A stretch of 51,066 nt of DNA from Opitutales bacterium (GTDB taxonomy: Bacteria; Verrucomicrobiota; Verrucomicrobiia; Opitutales; UBA953), in the NCBI GenBank assembly GCA_024697185.1, contig JAILGB010000016.1, positions 1-51,066 of the forward strand, written 5' to 3'. Of this stretch, positions 9,626 through 18,441 are shown piece after piece (the stretch's first letter is position 1; every line of letters starts with the position of its first letter). The notes below the pieces were generated by a model. It ran no database searches. It had not been told where the DNA came from and saw nothing but the letters and a program-made list of their open reading frames with translations. The position numbers were made by a program, and so were the translations under genes.

Positions 9626-10705
9626 TCACAAATAAACGCCGCCGCCCAAAAGCGTTTCGCCGTCGTAGAGTGCCAGGATTTGTCCCGGGGCGATCCCGCG
9701 CTGAGTTTCGCGATAAACGATATGCGCGCCGCCGTTCCCGTCGGGTTCAAAACAGACCGGTGTCGATTTGTCGCGGTAACGCACTCTCGCCAAGAGTTCA
9801 CAACGTTCCTCGACCGCCTTGTTGACCCAGGAGAGATTGTTAACCCAGGATTCGCGAACATAGAGTTCCGGCGCCGTTTCCGGATGGTCAAAAGCGACGA
9901 CGAGTTCGTTCGTGTCAAAACGCTTCGCGGTAACGACATAATATTCGTTGTCCGTATTGGAAGGAATATTGATACCCTTGCGCTGGCCGAGCGTGTAATG
10001 GTAAAGCCCGCGATGCTCACCCAAAATTTTTCCGGAGGCGTTGACGATCGGTCCCGGCTTTTGGGGAATATACTGTTCCAAAAAATCGTTGATGCGGATT
10101 TTTCCGATAAAACAAATGCCCTGACTGTCTTTGCGTTTGGCGTTTGGCAAACCCGCCTCCGCCGCCAAGGTGCGGAGTTCCGGCTTTAATAGATGCCCGA
10201 CGGGAAAAAGTGCGCGCTTTAGCTGCTCCTGCCGCAACAGCGCCAAAAAATATGTCTGATCTTTGTTGGGATCGATCCCGCAAAGAATGTCTGCGCTCCC
10301 GTCGGCATTGTCCCGGCGCCGCGCATAATGTCCCGTCGCGACAAAATCGAATCCGTCCTCAAAAGCCTTTCGGGCGAAAACGCCGAACTTCATTTCCCGG
10401 TTGCACATCACATCCGGATTGGGCGTGATCCCCGAACGATAGCCTTCGACCAAATATTTCACAATATGCTCACGATAATCTTTGATCAGATCGACGACTT
10501 TGAACGGAATCCCCAAAGACTCCGCGACAGCGGACGCGTTGGCGACATCGTCTTCCCAAGGACATTCGCCCAAAAATCCGCCGCCCTCCTCATTCATCCA
10601 CGTGCGCATATACGCCGCATGGACATCGTGACCTTCGCGCTTGAGCAACATCGCCGCCACAGCACTGTCAACACCGCCCGAAAGCGCCACCAAAACTTTT
10701 GCCAT
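9626..10705 (-). CDS. mnmA: tRNA-uridine 2-sulfurtransferase MnmA
   Basis: Thiolates U34 of Lys, Glu and Gln tRNAs. The 359-residue protein has the PP-loop LSGGVDSAV at 8-16, the catalytic Cys in [13 protein letters not shown] and the second, persulfide-forming Cys in GICFIGK; the C-terminal beta-barrel domain follows. The ATG is placed by a strong promoter whose -10 box ends 6 nt before it. Confidence 0.95.
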   Translation of the reverse strand: MAKVLVALSGGVDSAVAAMLLKREGHDVHAAYMRTWMNEEGGGFLGECPWEDDVANASAVAESLGIPFKVVDLIKDYREHIVKYLVEGYRSGITPNPDVMCNREMKFGVFARKAFEDGFDFVATGHYARRRDNADGSADILCGIDPNKDQTYFLALLRQEQLKRALFPVGHLLKPELRTLAAEAGLPNAKRKDSQGICFIGKIRINDFLEQYIPQKPGPIVNASGKILGEHRGLYHYTLGQRKGINIPSNTDNEYYVVTAKRFDTNELVVAFDHPETAPELYVRESWVNNLSWVNKAVEERCELLARVRYRDKSTPVCFEPDGNGGAHIVYRETQRGIAPGQILALYDGETLLGGGVYL

Positions 10706-10711
10706 GAAACC

Positions 10712-10740
10712 ATTATAAAATGAAAACGACGACGAGACAA
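10712..10740 (-). promoter_or_regulatory. mnmA promoter, leaderless geometry
   Basis: TTGTCT (10735-10740), 17-bp spacer, TATAAT (10712-10717), then six bases to the mnmA ATG at 10705. The expected start site is at or beside the ATG, with no room for a ribosome binding site. Confidence 0.65.
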
Positions 10741-10801
10741 TTTTTTGAAAACCGCCCGCGGGAACGCCGGGATTGCGGGAACAGACTCTCCATCGCCGCC
10801 C

Positions 10802-10846
10802 AAAAAAAAAGCGTTCCCGCGAGACTTTACGCTCACGGGAACGCGC
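10802..10846 (-). terminator. gpmI intrinsic terminator built from an inverted motif pair
   Basis: GCGTTCCCG (10811-10819) pairs with CGGGAACGC (10836-10844); on the minus strand the stem is followed by nine T. It lies about 20 nt after the gpmI stop. Confidence 0.8.
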
Positions 10847-10863
10847 TTTGTCGCGTCAGCCGC

Positions 10864-12423
10864 TTATTTTTCGATTAAAGTTTTGCCCGTCATCTCCGGC
10901 GGGACCGGCAGTCCCATCATGTCGAGCAATGTCGGAGCGATATCGCAGAGCGCGCAATTGTCCTGACGCAACTTTTTGCCTTTGACGCCGTTGCCGTAGA
11001 GCACGACTTCGACGGGATTGAGCGAGTGTTGCGTGTGCGGGCCGTTGCTTTGCGTATCCCACATCACATCGACGTTCCCGTGGTCGGCAGTAATGAGCAC
11101 ATCGACGCCCATTTCGTCGGCGACGGTGAGAATCCGCCCGATGCAGGCATCGACGGTTTCGACCGCCTTGATGATCGCCGGCTGTTTGCCCGTATGGCCA
11201 ACCATGTCGGGATTAGCGAAATTGCTGACAATCAACGCATATTTTTTGGAGTGCAGCGCATTGATTATCGACTCGCAAACGCCTTCCGCCGACATCTCCG
11301 GCTTCAAGTCGTAAGTCGGCACCTCCTTGGTCGAAGGAATCAGGCCGCGCTCCTCTTGCGGGAACGGATCGTCGCGATAGTCGTTGAAGAAAAAGGTGAC
11401 ATGGGGGAATTTTTCCGTCTCCGCCGTGCGATATTGTGTCAAACCGAGTTTTGAAATCCACTCGCCGAGGATATTCGGCATTTTTTCGGGTTTCGGGAAC
11501 ACGACATTGGGGCAAAGTCCCTTTTGATAGTCCGTCATCGTCGCGTAGTAAATCGAGAGTTTTTTGCTCCGTTTGAAACCGTCAAAATCGTCGTTGATGA
11601 ACGCGCGCGTGAGTTCCCGCGGACGGTCTCCGCGAAAATTGAAGAAGATCACAGAATCCCCGTCTTTGATCGTTCCCGCCGGCTCGATGCATGTCGGCGT
11701 CACAAATTCGTCGCCCTGCATCGAATCGTTTGTCGGGTTTTTGTAATAATTTTCAACCGCTTCCGTCGCCGTCGCCGCTGTCGGAGCGTTCCCGCCGGTC
11801 AGGCATTCATAGGCCTTTTCGACACGATCCCAACGATTGTCGCGGTCCATCGCCCAAAAACGTCCGGCGACAGTCGCGATTTTGCCCAAACCGATCTTGG
11901 CGCAGTTTTCTTCGACTTCCCTGATAAATCCCGTTCCCGAAGTCGGCGGCGAATCTCTGCCGTCCATAAAGGCGTGCACATAAGCCTCTTTGACGCCCGC
12001 GATCTTGGCGCCGCGCAACAGTCCGTAGAGGTGCGGCAATGTCGAATGGACGCCCGCCGCCGACGCCAAGCCCATCAAATGAAGCGCGCCGCCCGTCTTT
12101 TTGACATTGTCGAACGCCGCCTGCAAAACCGGATTTTTCGCCATTCCTTCTTCTGTCAGTCCCAAATCGATGCGCATGATTTCCTGCGGCACGATACGGC
12201 CGGCTCCGATATTCTGGTGCCCGACTTCGGAATTGCCCATAATGCCTTCGGGCAAACCGACTGCGGGACCGTGCGCCGCCAGTTCCGTGCGAGGCCATTC
12301 CGCCGAGAGACGACGGCAAACGGGAATATTCGCCACTTTGAGCGCATTAAATTTGTCTTCCGCATGATTGTGATTTTCTCCCCAACCATCGCGAATAATC
12401 AGTAACACAGGTTTATAATTCAT
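10864..12423 (-). CDS. gpmI: 2,3-bisphosphoglycerate-independent phosphoglycerate mutase
   Basis: Interconverts 3- and 2-phosphoglycerate in glycolysis using two Mn ions. The 519-residue protein starts [16 protein letters not shown]; the phospho-acceptor serine is in [15 protein letters not shown], and the metal-binding TADHGN motif is near the C terminus. The ATG at 12423 was chosen because family homology begins there and a TATAAT lies 9 nt upstream; the open frame extends further up to 12648 without conserved sequence, across the divergent rnr start. Confidence 0.94.
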   Translation of the reverse strand: MNYKPVLLIIRDGWGENHNHAEDKFNALKVANIPVCRRLSAEWPRTELAAHGPAVGLPEGIMGNSEVGHQNIGAGRIVPQEIMRIDLGLTEEGMAKNPVLQAAFDNVKKTGGALHLMGLASAAGVHSTLPHLYGLLRGAKIAGVKEAYVHAFMDGRDSPPTSGTGFIREVEENCAKIGLGKIATVAGRFWAMDRDNRWDRVEKAYECLTGGNAPTAATATEAVENYYKNPTNDSMQGDEFVTPTCIEPAGTIKDGDSVIFFNFRGDRPRELTRAFINDDFDGFKRSKKLSIYYATMTDYQKGLCPNVVFPKPEKMPNILGEWISKLGLTQYRTAETEKFPHVTFFFNDYRDDPFPQEERGLIPSTKEVPTYDLKPEMSAEGVCESIINALHSKKYALIVSNFANPDMVGHTGKQPAIIKAVETVDACIGRILTVADEMGVDVLITADHGNVDVMWDTQSNGPHTQHSLNPVEVVLYGNGVKGKKLRQDNCALCDIAPTLLDMMGLPVPPEMTGKTLIEK

Positions 12424-12432
12424 AATGTCCCA

Positions 12433-12462
12433 ATTATACTTTGTTCCGCCGACAAGGGTCAA
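12433..12462 (-). promoter_or_regulatory. gpmI promoter, near-leaderless
   Basis: TTGACC (12457-12462), 18-bp spacer, TATAAT (12433-12438), nine bases to the ATG at 12423. Confidence 0.55.
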
Positions 12463-12480
12463 AATAAAAATCAATTTTCC

Positions 12481-12514
12481 CGTTCCCGCAAAACGATTTT
12501 TTTTCGCGGGAACG
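12481..12514. repeat. Inverted motif pair in the divergent gpmI/rnr promoter region
   Basis: CGTTCCCGC (12481-12489) and GCGGGAACG (12506-12514) form a 9-bp hairpin with a 16-nt loop. It sits between two divergent starts, where no terminator is needed for either gene. Confidence 0.7.
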
Positions 12515-12527
12515 CCCTTTTTAATCG

Positions 12528-12533
12528 TATAAT
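12528..12533 (+). promoter_or_regulatory. rnr -10 box, leaderless geometry
   Basis: TATAAT ends six bases before the rnr ATG at 12540. No good -35 is seen; that position is covered by the right arm of the inverted motif pair. Confidence 0.45.
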
Positions 12534-12539
12534 AAAAAC

Positions 12540-14843
12540 ATGGATTTAGAAGAAAAGATTTTGGAATTGTTGAAACGCGGCGGCAGCGCGATGAAGGCTG
12601 AAGAAATTTATGACCGCATCGGAGGAAAACAGACCGCAACATTTTCAAAACTGAAAAAGACGTTCCCGCGACTCCTGCGGGCGGGAAGAATCACCTGCAT
12701 CAAAGGCAATCGCTATTGTATCCCGCAGACAGCAAACCTCTACATCGGGCACATTTTCTTTTCCCCGAGCGGCACCGCAAAATTTTTCGCGGACAAAACG
12801 GACGGCACGCGCGACGAAACTTGCGAGCCGGTCCGGATTTTGCCCGAAAACACCAAAACGGCCCTGCACGGCGACCGCGTCGAAATCCGTATCGATCCTC
12901 CCAAAAAACGCCCCAAGCGCGACAGCCGCGGCAGGGTGATTCGCTATCGCGACGATTGCGACTACGGCACCGTGATCAAGATTTTGGAACGCGCCATTAC
13001 AAAAACGACCGGCACCTATCGCGTCTCGCGCTACGGATGTTTCGTCACACCTGACGATCCGCACCTGACCCGGGATATTAGCGTTCCCGCGGCGGAGCAA
13101 TGCCGGATTTTTCCCCTCCCCCGCGACGGAGACAAAGTCGCCGTTGAATTGCAGGAATGGGAACATCAGAATGAAGCACCGCGCGGCGAAGTCGTCGAAG
13201 TCCTCGGCGCCGCCCACACGCCGATGGCGGAATACAAAGGCATCCTCTATCGCTACGATCTCAATCCGACGTTCCCGCAGGAAGTTTGCAACCAAGTCGC
13301 ACAATACGGCGACAGCGTTCCCGAAAAAGAGCTCAAGGGCAGACTCGACTGCCGCAAAATTTTCACCGTTACCATCGATCCCGACGACGCCAAGGATTTT
13401 GACGATGCGCTCTCGCTCGAAAACCTTTCCGACGGGACAGTGCGCGTCGGCATCCACATCGCCGATGTCTCCCACTATGTCGCGACGGGAACGCCACTCG
13501 ACATTGAAGCACGTTCCCGCGGCAACTCCACTTATCTCGTCGGCACCGTCGTCCCCATGCTGCCGCACCGGCTTTCGAGCGGACTTTGTTCGTTGATGGA
13601 AAACGAAACGAGGCTCTGCAAAAGCGTTTTTGTCACTTTTGACGCCGATGCACAGATTGTCAAAACGGAATTCGCCAACACAGCCATCCGCTCCGACAAA
13701 CGCCTCAACTACGGACAGGCGCTCGCCATCCTCCAAGGCGCGGACAACAAAACGCTGCGCGCCCTGCCCGCCGTTCCCGCACATATCAGCGGACACCCGG
13801 GACGACGCCTCGACGAAGTCTCCGACGCCGAACTCGACAAGATGCGGGAACACGTCACCCGACTCGGCAAAATCGCAAAAAAATTGCGGGAACGCCGTAT
13901 GCTCGCGGGAGCGCTCGATCTCAACTCGAGCGAAGTCAAAATCTACTGCGACGCCGACGGCTATGCGGACGAAATCGTCAAAATCGAACAAGACGAATCC
14001 CACCAGCTGGTCGAAGAATTTATGCTCGTCGCCAACGAAGCTGTCGCCACCGTCTTCAGCCGGGAACGCATTCCCTATATCGCCCGAGTGCACGACAAGC
14101 CCGAGCCCTCAAAACTCAAGGAACTGCGCGAAGACATGCTCGCCGCCGGCATCAAGACCGGCGACCTCTCCAAACGCGAAGAGATTATAAAACTGCTCGG
14201 AATCCTAAAAAGCCGTTCCGACGGCTATGTCCTCCGCATTCGCTTTTTAAAAAGCATGAAGCAGGCCTGCTACCGCGCCCGCGCAGACGGACATTACGGA
14301 CTCGCCAAAACCTATTACGCGCATTTCACATCCCCGATTCGGCGCTACGCCGATCTCACCGTTCATCGCGCCCTGGACTTTTATCTCCAAAAAAATCATT
14401 TGCCGACTGCCGCGAGCAAACGCGTTCCCGCACCGCAAATCTCCCTTCTCGCGGGAACGGCGGAACAGATCTCCGACAGCGAACGCAAATCCGTCGAAGC
14501 GGAACGCGATTCGCAAAAAATCAAACTTTTGGAATTTTTTGACCGCGAAGCCCGACGAAAAGAGAAACGCGACTTTGAAGCCGTCATCACCGATTTTTCC
14601 AACAAAGGCATTCTCGTCGAACTCGTCGTTTCACAAGCCTTCGGCATGGTGCGTTTCTCGACATTGAACGATTTCTTCAAAATCCTCGATGACCGGCAGC
14701 GCGTCCTCGGCAGCGCGTCCCGACGGCAATTTCGCATCGGACAGCACATCCGCGTCTGCGTCGCCGCCGTCGATCATTTTATGCGAACAATCGATTTCAC
14801 CCTCGCGGGAACGGGCAAAAAAACGTCCAAGATCCGACGTTAA
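12540..14843 (+). CDS. rnr: Ribonuclease R
   Basis: Processive 3'-5' exoribonuclease that degrades structured RNA. The 767-residue protein has an N-terminal winged-helix RNA-binding region, cold-shock-type OB folds, the RNB catalytic domain with the metal-binding aspartates in [14 protein letters not shown] at about 278-291, and a C-terminal S1 domain from about residue 675. The start agrees with the -10 box position. Its 3' end overlaps the convergent rnhB gene by four bases. Confidence 0.95.
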   Translation: MDLEEKILELLKRGGSAMKAEEIYDRIGGKQTATFSKLKKTFPRLLRAGRITCIKGNRYCIPQTANLYIGHIFFSPSGTAKFFADKTDGTRDETCEPVRILPENTKTALHGDRVEIRIDPPKKRPKRDSRGRVIRYRDDCDYGTVIKILERAITKTTGTYRVSRYGCFVTPDDPHLTRDISVPAAEQCRIFPLPRDGDKVAVELQEWEHQNEAPRGEVVEVLGAAHTPMAEYKGILYRYDLNPTFPQEVCNQVAQYGDSVPEKELKGRLDCRKIFTVTIDPDDAKDFDDALSLENLSDGTVRVGIHIADVSHYVATGTPLDIEARSRGNSTYLVGTVVPMLPHRLSSGLCSLMENETRLCKSVFVTFDADAQIVKTEFANTAIRSDKRLNYGQALAILQGADNKTLRALPAVPAHISGHPGRRLDEVSDAELDKMREHVTRLGKIAKKLRERRMLAGALDLNSSEVKIYCDADGYADEIVKIEQDESHQLVEEFMLVANEAVATVFSRERIPYIARVHDKPEPSKLKELREDMLAAGIKTGDLSKREEIIKLLGILKSRSDGYVLRIRFLKSMKQACYRARADGHYGLAKTYYAHFTSPIRRYADLTVHRALDFYLQKNHLPTAASKRVPAPQISLLAGTAEQISDSERKSVEAERDSQKIKLLEFFDREARRKEKRDFEAVITDFSNKGILVELVVSQAFGMVRFSTLNDFFKILDDRQRVLGSASRRQFRIGQHIRVCVAAVDHFMRTIDFTLAGTGKKTSKIRR

Positions 14844-15631
14844 AATTCAAACTCTTCCTGCGACGGCTCCGAATCGCCCAAAACCTTTGACAAGCCCGGA
14901 ATCTTCAATTCGGGATTGCTGGCGAGCTTGTGCAAAAATTTCAGGCGGTGCAGCTCGCAAACGCCGTGTTCCCGCAACGCCTTTATGTGTTCCGGCGTTC
15001 CGTAGCCCTTATTTTTTTCAAACGCGTATTGCGGATATTTTTTTGCCAAATCGCACATCATGCTGTCGCGCGTGACCTTGGCGGCGATTGAAGCCATCGC
15101 GACGGACAAGCTCTTGGCGTCGCCGCCGACAATCGCCTCATGCTGCCACGCAAAAGGCTGCAGCGGCAAACCGTCCACAAGGATCGGCACCCACAGCGTC
15201 TTGTCGGCGAACAACGGCGTGTCCGTCGTTCCCGCGGGCGCAAACGGAGGATTTTCCATCGTATAGCCGGCCTTAAACAAAACACCCTCGATCGCGCGGT
15301 TCATCGCCAGATGGGTCGCGCCCAAAATATTGAAGCTCTCAATCTCGATAACGGATGCCGTTCCCGTGGCAAAAAACAGATCGCCGGCCTCCTCCCAATG
15401 GCGGATCAATGCAAAAACCTCCTCGCGCGTCTCCGCACCGAGCTGTTTGGAATCGTTGATAAAAGCCGCCCGCTTGACCGGTGTCGATTTTTCAAAAAAA
15501 CTGCGTTTGAGCCAAACGCACGCAGCGACGACCGGACCCGCAAAACAGCCGCGCCCTGCCTCATCAACGCCCGCAAGTCCGTCACTGCCGGATTTGCCAA
15601 AATATCTTTTATCGAAACCGAACAGATTCAT
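14840..15631 (-). CDS. rnhB: Ribonuclease HII
   Basis: Cleaves RNA in RNA-DNA hybrids, including single misincorporated ribonucleotides. The catalytic Asp-Glu pair is in GVDEAGRGCFAGP at 21-33, with further family blocks SIAAKVTRDSMM and KGYGTPEHIKAL. The 263-residue length is slightly above the usual 200-230 because of insertions around residue 120-150. It follows gmhA by 6 nt and overlaps the end of rnr on the other strand. Confidence 0.93.
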   Translation of the reverse strand: MNLFGFDKRYFGKSGSDGLAGVDEAGRGCFAGPVVAACVWLKRSFFEKSTPVKRAAFINDSKQLGAETREEVFALIRHWEEAGDLFFATGTASVIEIESFNILGATHLAMNRAIEGVLFKAGYTMENPPFAPAGTTDTPLFADKTLWVPILVDGLPLQPFAWQHEAIVGGDAKSLSVAMASIAAKVTRDSMMCDLAKKYPQYAFEKNKGYGTPEHIKALREHGVCELHRLKFLHKLASNPELKIPGLSKVLGDSEPSQEEFEF

Positions 15632-15637
15632 AATTCG

Positions 15638-16249
15638 TCAATCCGCAAAAAAATGCTCCTCGAGCGCTAAGCACAGACTGTGATAAACCGGCAAATGAAG
15701 TTCCTGAATCCGATAAGTCTCCGTATCGGGAACGCAAATGCAAATGTCGGCGAGGCTTTTCAACTTGCCGCCCGTCGCTCCCGTGAGCCCGATCGTTTTC
15801 ATCCCCTTGGCGCGCGCGACCTGCATCGCCGGACAGACGTTTTTGGAATTGCCCGACGTCGAGATCCCCAAAAGCACATCGCCCGCCCTGCCCAAGCCCC
15901 ATGTCAGCTGCGCATAGACATAATACGGATCGCAGTCGTTGAGCCACGCCGTATTGATCGCGCCCATCGAATGCAACGAAATCGCCGGCAACGCGTCTTG
16001 CAGTTTCGCCGCCAAATCCTCACCCAAAGCGACGCGCGCCGACGCCTTTAGCGGGCGTTTGGAGCAAAAACCTTTGAGCAGTTCGCCGGCGATGTGGTCG
16101 GCGTCCGCCGCGCTGCCGCCGTTCCCGCAAATCAACAGCTTGCCGCCGTTCGAATAAGAGGCGATCAGCGCGTCAAGCGCCGACAAAATCGAATCACGGC
16201 AAGATTCGAGCGCCGGATAACGGGCAATCAAAGTATCGATGGCTTTCAT
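15638..16249 (-). CDS. gmhA: Phosphoheptose isomerase (SIS domain), GmhA-like
   Basis: Converts sedoheptulose 7-phosphate to D-glycero-manno-heptose 7-phosphate, the first step of LPS core heptose synthesis. The SIS-fold motif LLICGNGGSAADADHIAGEL is near residue 60, and the family's SAxSxH-like and STSGNSKNV blocks are present. The ATG at 16249 was chosen over an upstream start at 16315 because it has a clear Shine-Dalgarno (GGAG, about 8 nt before) and homology begins there; this gives 203 residues. It follows the dehydrogenase gene in the same operon. DiaA-like SIS proteins are the main alternative. Confidence 0.85.
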   Translation of the reverse strand: MKAIDTLIARYPALESCRDSILSALDALIASYSNGGKLLICGNGGSAADADHIAGELLKGFCSKRPLKASARVALGEDLAAKLQDALPAISLHSMGAINTAWLNDCDPYYVYAQLTWGLGRAGDVLLGISTSGNSKNVCPAMQVARAKGMKTIGLTGATGGKLKSLADICICVPDTETYRIQELHLPVYHSLCLALEEHFFAD

Positions 16250-16263
16250 AAATTTTCTCCGTT

Positions 16264-16989
16264 TTAAATCAAAGTTATCCCTCCGTCGATCACAAACTGC
16301 GTTCCCGTGACCCACGAAGCCGCCGGCGACAGCAAATAACGCACCGCATGCGCGATGTCCGCGGGAACGCCAAAACGCCCCAAGGGATAGCGCGCCGCAT
16401 CAGCCGCCAACTGTTCGTCCGACAAATCCGTATGCAAAAGCGGCGTCTCCACAGCCCCGGGACAGACAAGATTGACGCGAATGCCGGACGGCGACAATTC
16501 GAGAGCCAAGGTCCGCGCCAACGCCGACAGCGCCGCCTTGCTCGAAGCATACATGCCGTTGGCGGGATGAACCGTCACGGGACCGTCAATCGAAGCGATA
16601 AAAACAAGACTCGCGCCGGCGGAAATCTTGCGGGCGGACAAAAGCGACTTGCAAAGCAACGAGGCGGCAAAGAAATTTGTCTCAAAAATCGAGCGCAGTT
16701 TTTTCTCGCTAATCGCCGCAAACGGCCGACGGGCGTTCGTTCCCGCGGCAAAAACAATGCCGTCGAGCGGCTCGTCAATCCCAGCGACAAGCGCTTCGCG
16801 ACCGGCCGCGTCACAGAGATCCGCCACAATCCGCGTTCCCGCAAACGCCGCAAGACGCTCCGCATTGCGTCCCGTCAAAAAAAGCCGGGCGTCAGAAAAA
16901 TCCGCCGCACAAGCCGCCCCGATTCCGGAACTCGCGCCCGTAATCAAAATCTTCCTGCCCGCCAAAGAAAAAGCTTCCGTGCCCGTCAT
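16264..16989 (-). CDS. Short-chain dehydrogenase/reductase (FabG-like)
   Basis: A 241-residue classical SDR. The cofactor-binding TGASSGIG is at 17-24, and the catalytic Ser133, Tyr147 and Lys151 (YASSK) are present, so it should be active. The C terminus (SWVTGTQFVIDGGITLI) is FabG-like. Its ATG overlaps the stop of the acyl carrier protein gene in ATGA. Coupling to a carrier protein and an acetyltransferase suggests that it reduces a carrier-bound or sugar-bound keto group in surface glycan or lipid synthesis; the substrate is not known. Confidence 0.85.
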   Translation of the reverse strand: MTGTEAFSLAGRKILITGASSGIGAACAADFSDARLFLTGRNAERLAAFAGTRIVADLCDAAGREALVAGIDEPLDGIVFAAGTNARRPFAAISEKKLRSIFETNFFAASLLCKSLLSARKISAGASLVFIASIDGPVTVHPANGMYASSKAALSALARTLALELSPSGIRVNLVCPGAVETPLLHTDLSDEQLAADAARYPLGRFGVPADIAHAVRYLLSPAASWVTGTQFVIDGGITLI

Positions 16990-17210
16990 TGTTTTTTTAC
17001 CGCCAGTTCAAAAAGTTCACCTGCCGTATCCGCCGAACGGATGTCGTTCCCGCTGAGCAAAACTCCAAATTCGTCATCGATGACCGCAATCATCGACAAA
17101 CCCGCCAGCGAGCCCCACGACGGCAATTCGCGAAAACGCGTCGAAGGCTCCAAAAAAGCCCCTTCAAAAATCGGCGAAAGCGCCGCTGAAAATTTTTCAA
17201 ATGTCATCAT
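16986..17210 (-). CDS. Small acyl carrier protein (phosphopantetheine-attachment)
   Basis: A 74-residue carrier protein. The predicted phosphopantetheine serine is Ser34 in PSWGSLAGLSM, where the usual Asp before Ser is Gly; the pattern WxSLAxLxxIxxIxxEFGV is otherwise intact. The ATG at 17210 overlaps the stop of the acetyltransferase gene (TGATG), and its own stop overlaps the dehydrogenase start, so all three are translationally coupled. Its position points to a dedicated pathway rather than bulk fatty acid synthesis. Confidence 0.8.
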   Translation of the reverse strand: MMTFEKFSAALSPIFEGAFLEPSTRFRELPSWGSLAGLSMIAVIDDEFGVLLSGNDIRSADTAGELFELAVKKQ

Positions 17211-17851
17211 CAAAGTTTCAAAATCTTGGCGGGAACGCCGATATATGTTTTGCCGTCCGTCATAGCGGCGACCGCAAAAGAACAAGCCGCCAGCGATGTT
17301 TCATTGCCGACGGGAACACCCTGGCAGACGACGGAATTGGAGCCGAAAAGATTGGCGTCGCCGACAGAAACGTTCCCGGACAGACGCGCGCCCGTCAGAC
17401 AAACATTACAGTCGCCCATCACAAGATCGTGGCCAGCCGTCGCGTTGAGATTAAAAAGATTGAAATTGCCGAGCGTCACATTGCAGGAAATATCCACGCC
17501 CGCCTGAATCACGTTCCCGCAACCCATACGCACCGTGTCGCGCTCAAGAAAATGTGCGCGGGGAGAAATCAGATTCGGGAACGACAGCCGTGGATTGTCC
17601 AGGCGTTCCCGAACACGACGCAAAACGCGCGGATTGCCCAAGGCAATCACTACAGCCAACGGCTCTTCAACAGCATTCAAATCTTGCAAAGTGCCCAAAA
17701 TCTTCCCTTGCGGGACCGACTTTAATGCGGGATCGTCATCAAAAAAACCGACAAAATCAAACGGCACTTGCGTTCCCGCCGCATTGATTTCCCGAATCAA
17801 GCAGGCAATCTCGCGACCGAAGCCGCCGGCGCCGAACACCGCAATTTTCAT
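17210..17851 (-). CDS. NeuD/PglD-like sugar O- or N-acetyltransferase
   Basis: The 213-residue protein has an N-terminal Rossmann-like domain (MKIAVFGAGGFGREIACLI) that binds the UDP-sugar in this family, and a C-terminal left-handed beta-helix with hexapeptide repeats ending in YIGVPAKIL. The catalytic His is probably in NATAGHDLVMG. Family members acetylate sialic acid or amino sugars during surface glycan synthesis. It is the first gene of the operon, 6 nt after a -10 box. Confidence 0.82.
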   Translation of the reverse strand: MKIAVFGAGGFGREIACLIREINAAGTQVPFDFVGFFDDDPALKSVPQGKILGTLQDLNAVEEPLAVVIALGNPRVLRRVRERLDNPRLSFPNLISPRAHFLERDTVRMGCGNVIQAGVDISCNVTLGNFNLFNLNATAGHDLVMGDCNVCLTGARLSGNVSVGDANLFGSNSVVCQGVPVGNETSLAACSFAVAAMTDGKTYIGVPAKILKL

Positions 17852-17857
17852 ACGCTT

Positions 17858-17886
17858 ATTATAAATTAGCTTTCACGGATTTTAAA
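17858..17886 (-). promoter_or_regulatory. Promoter of the acetyltransferase-ACP-SDR-gmhA-rnhB operon, leaderless geometry
   Basis: TATAAT (17858-17863) with six bases to the ATG at 17851; TTTAAA at 17-bp spacing (17881-17886) is a weak -35. Confidence 0.45.
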
Positions 17887-17890
17887 CATA

Positions 17891-17924
17891 AAAAAAACCG
17901 TTCCCGCAATGAACGGGAACGGAA
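17891..17924 (-). terminator. rpmE intrinsic terminator built from an inverted motif pair
   Basis: CCGTTCCCG (17898-17906) and CGGGAACGG (17914-17922) form a perfect 9-bp stem with a 7-nt loop, followed on the minus strand by a run of T. It lies 23 nt after the rpmE stop. Confidence 0.82.
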
Positions 17925-17944
17925 TTTTCTCTGCAGCCAAATGC

Positions 17945-18205
17945 TTATTTCTTGGCGGCACGACCGCGGCGCGCGAACTTTGACTGGAACTTGTCAACGC
18001 GGCCGGCAGTGTCAACGAAGCGCTTTTCGCCCGTGTAAGCCGGGTGGGAAGCAGCCGTCACATCGCGTGCGATCACGCAATATTCAATGCCATCGATAAC
18101 GACAGTCTCTTTGGAGGAGAGCGTCGATTTTGTCAAAAACTGGGTGCCGGTCGAAACGTCGCGGAAGCAAACGTTGTTAACGGTAGGATGAATATTCTTT
18201 TTCAT
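17945..18205 (-). CDS. rpmE2: 50S ribosomal protein L31, type B
   Basis: The 86-residue protein starts MKKNIHPTVNNVCFRDVSTG and has the family's SHPAYTGEKR block. It lacks the CxxC zinc ligands of the zinc-binding L31 form, so it is the zinc-independent type. It lies 26 nt after rpmJ in a two-gene operon. The 17.9-19.2 kb stretch around it holds no copy of the iterated word. Confidence 0.92.
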   Translation of the reverse strand: MKKNIHPTVNNVCFRDVSTGTQFLTKSTLSSKETVVIDGIEYCVIARDVTAASHPAYTGEKRFVDTAGRVDKFQSKFARRGRAAKK

Positions 18206-18231
18206 GACGATAAAATTCCTTTTGCGTTTGA

Positions 18232-18357
18232 TTAACCTTGACGCGCCTTGTAACGCGGATGGGTTTTGTTGATGACATAGACACGACCCTTGCGACGCAC
18301 CAACTGGCAGTTCGGGTGACGTGATTTAAGATTTTTGAGTGATGACGAGACTTTCAT
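18232..18357 (-). CDS. rpmJ: 50S ribosomal protein L36, type B
   Basis: A 41-codon gene that begins [20 protein letters not shown] and ends [21 protein letters not shown]. This is the longer L36 paralogue (YkgO type), which lacks most of the zinc-ligand Cys/His of classic L36. It pairs with the zinc-free L31 directly downstream, as in the zinc-starvation ribosomal protein pairs of other bacteria; whether zinc (Zur) regulates it here cannot be seen from the sequence. Confidence 0.93.
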   Translation of the reverse strand: MKVSSSLKNLKSRHPNCQLVRRKGRVYVINKTHPRYKARQG

Positions 18358-18441
18358 GGTCTTTTGCTTTCTAAAAAATTAATTGTATATTCTATGAAAC
18401 TCTTTTTTTACAAAAAAGTCAAGCGATTTTTTGCAGGAACA

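Noticed and set aside
12645-14093. A 482-codon minus-strand frame opposite rnr
   Set aside because: It is the shadow of ribonuclease R; no motif and no start context.
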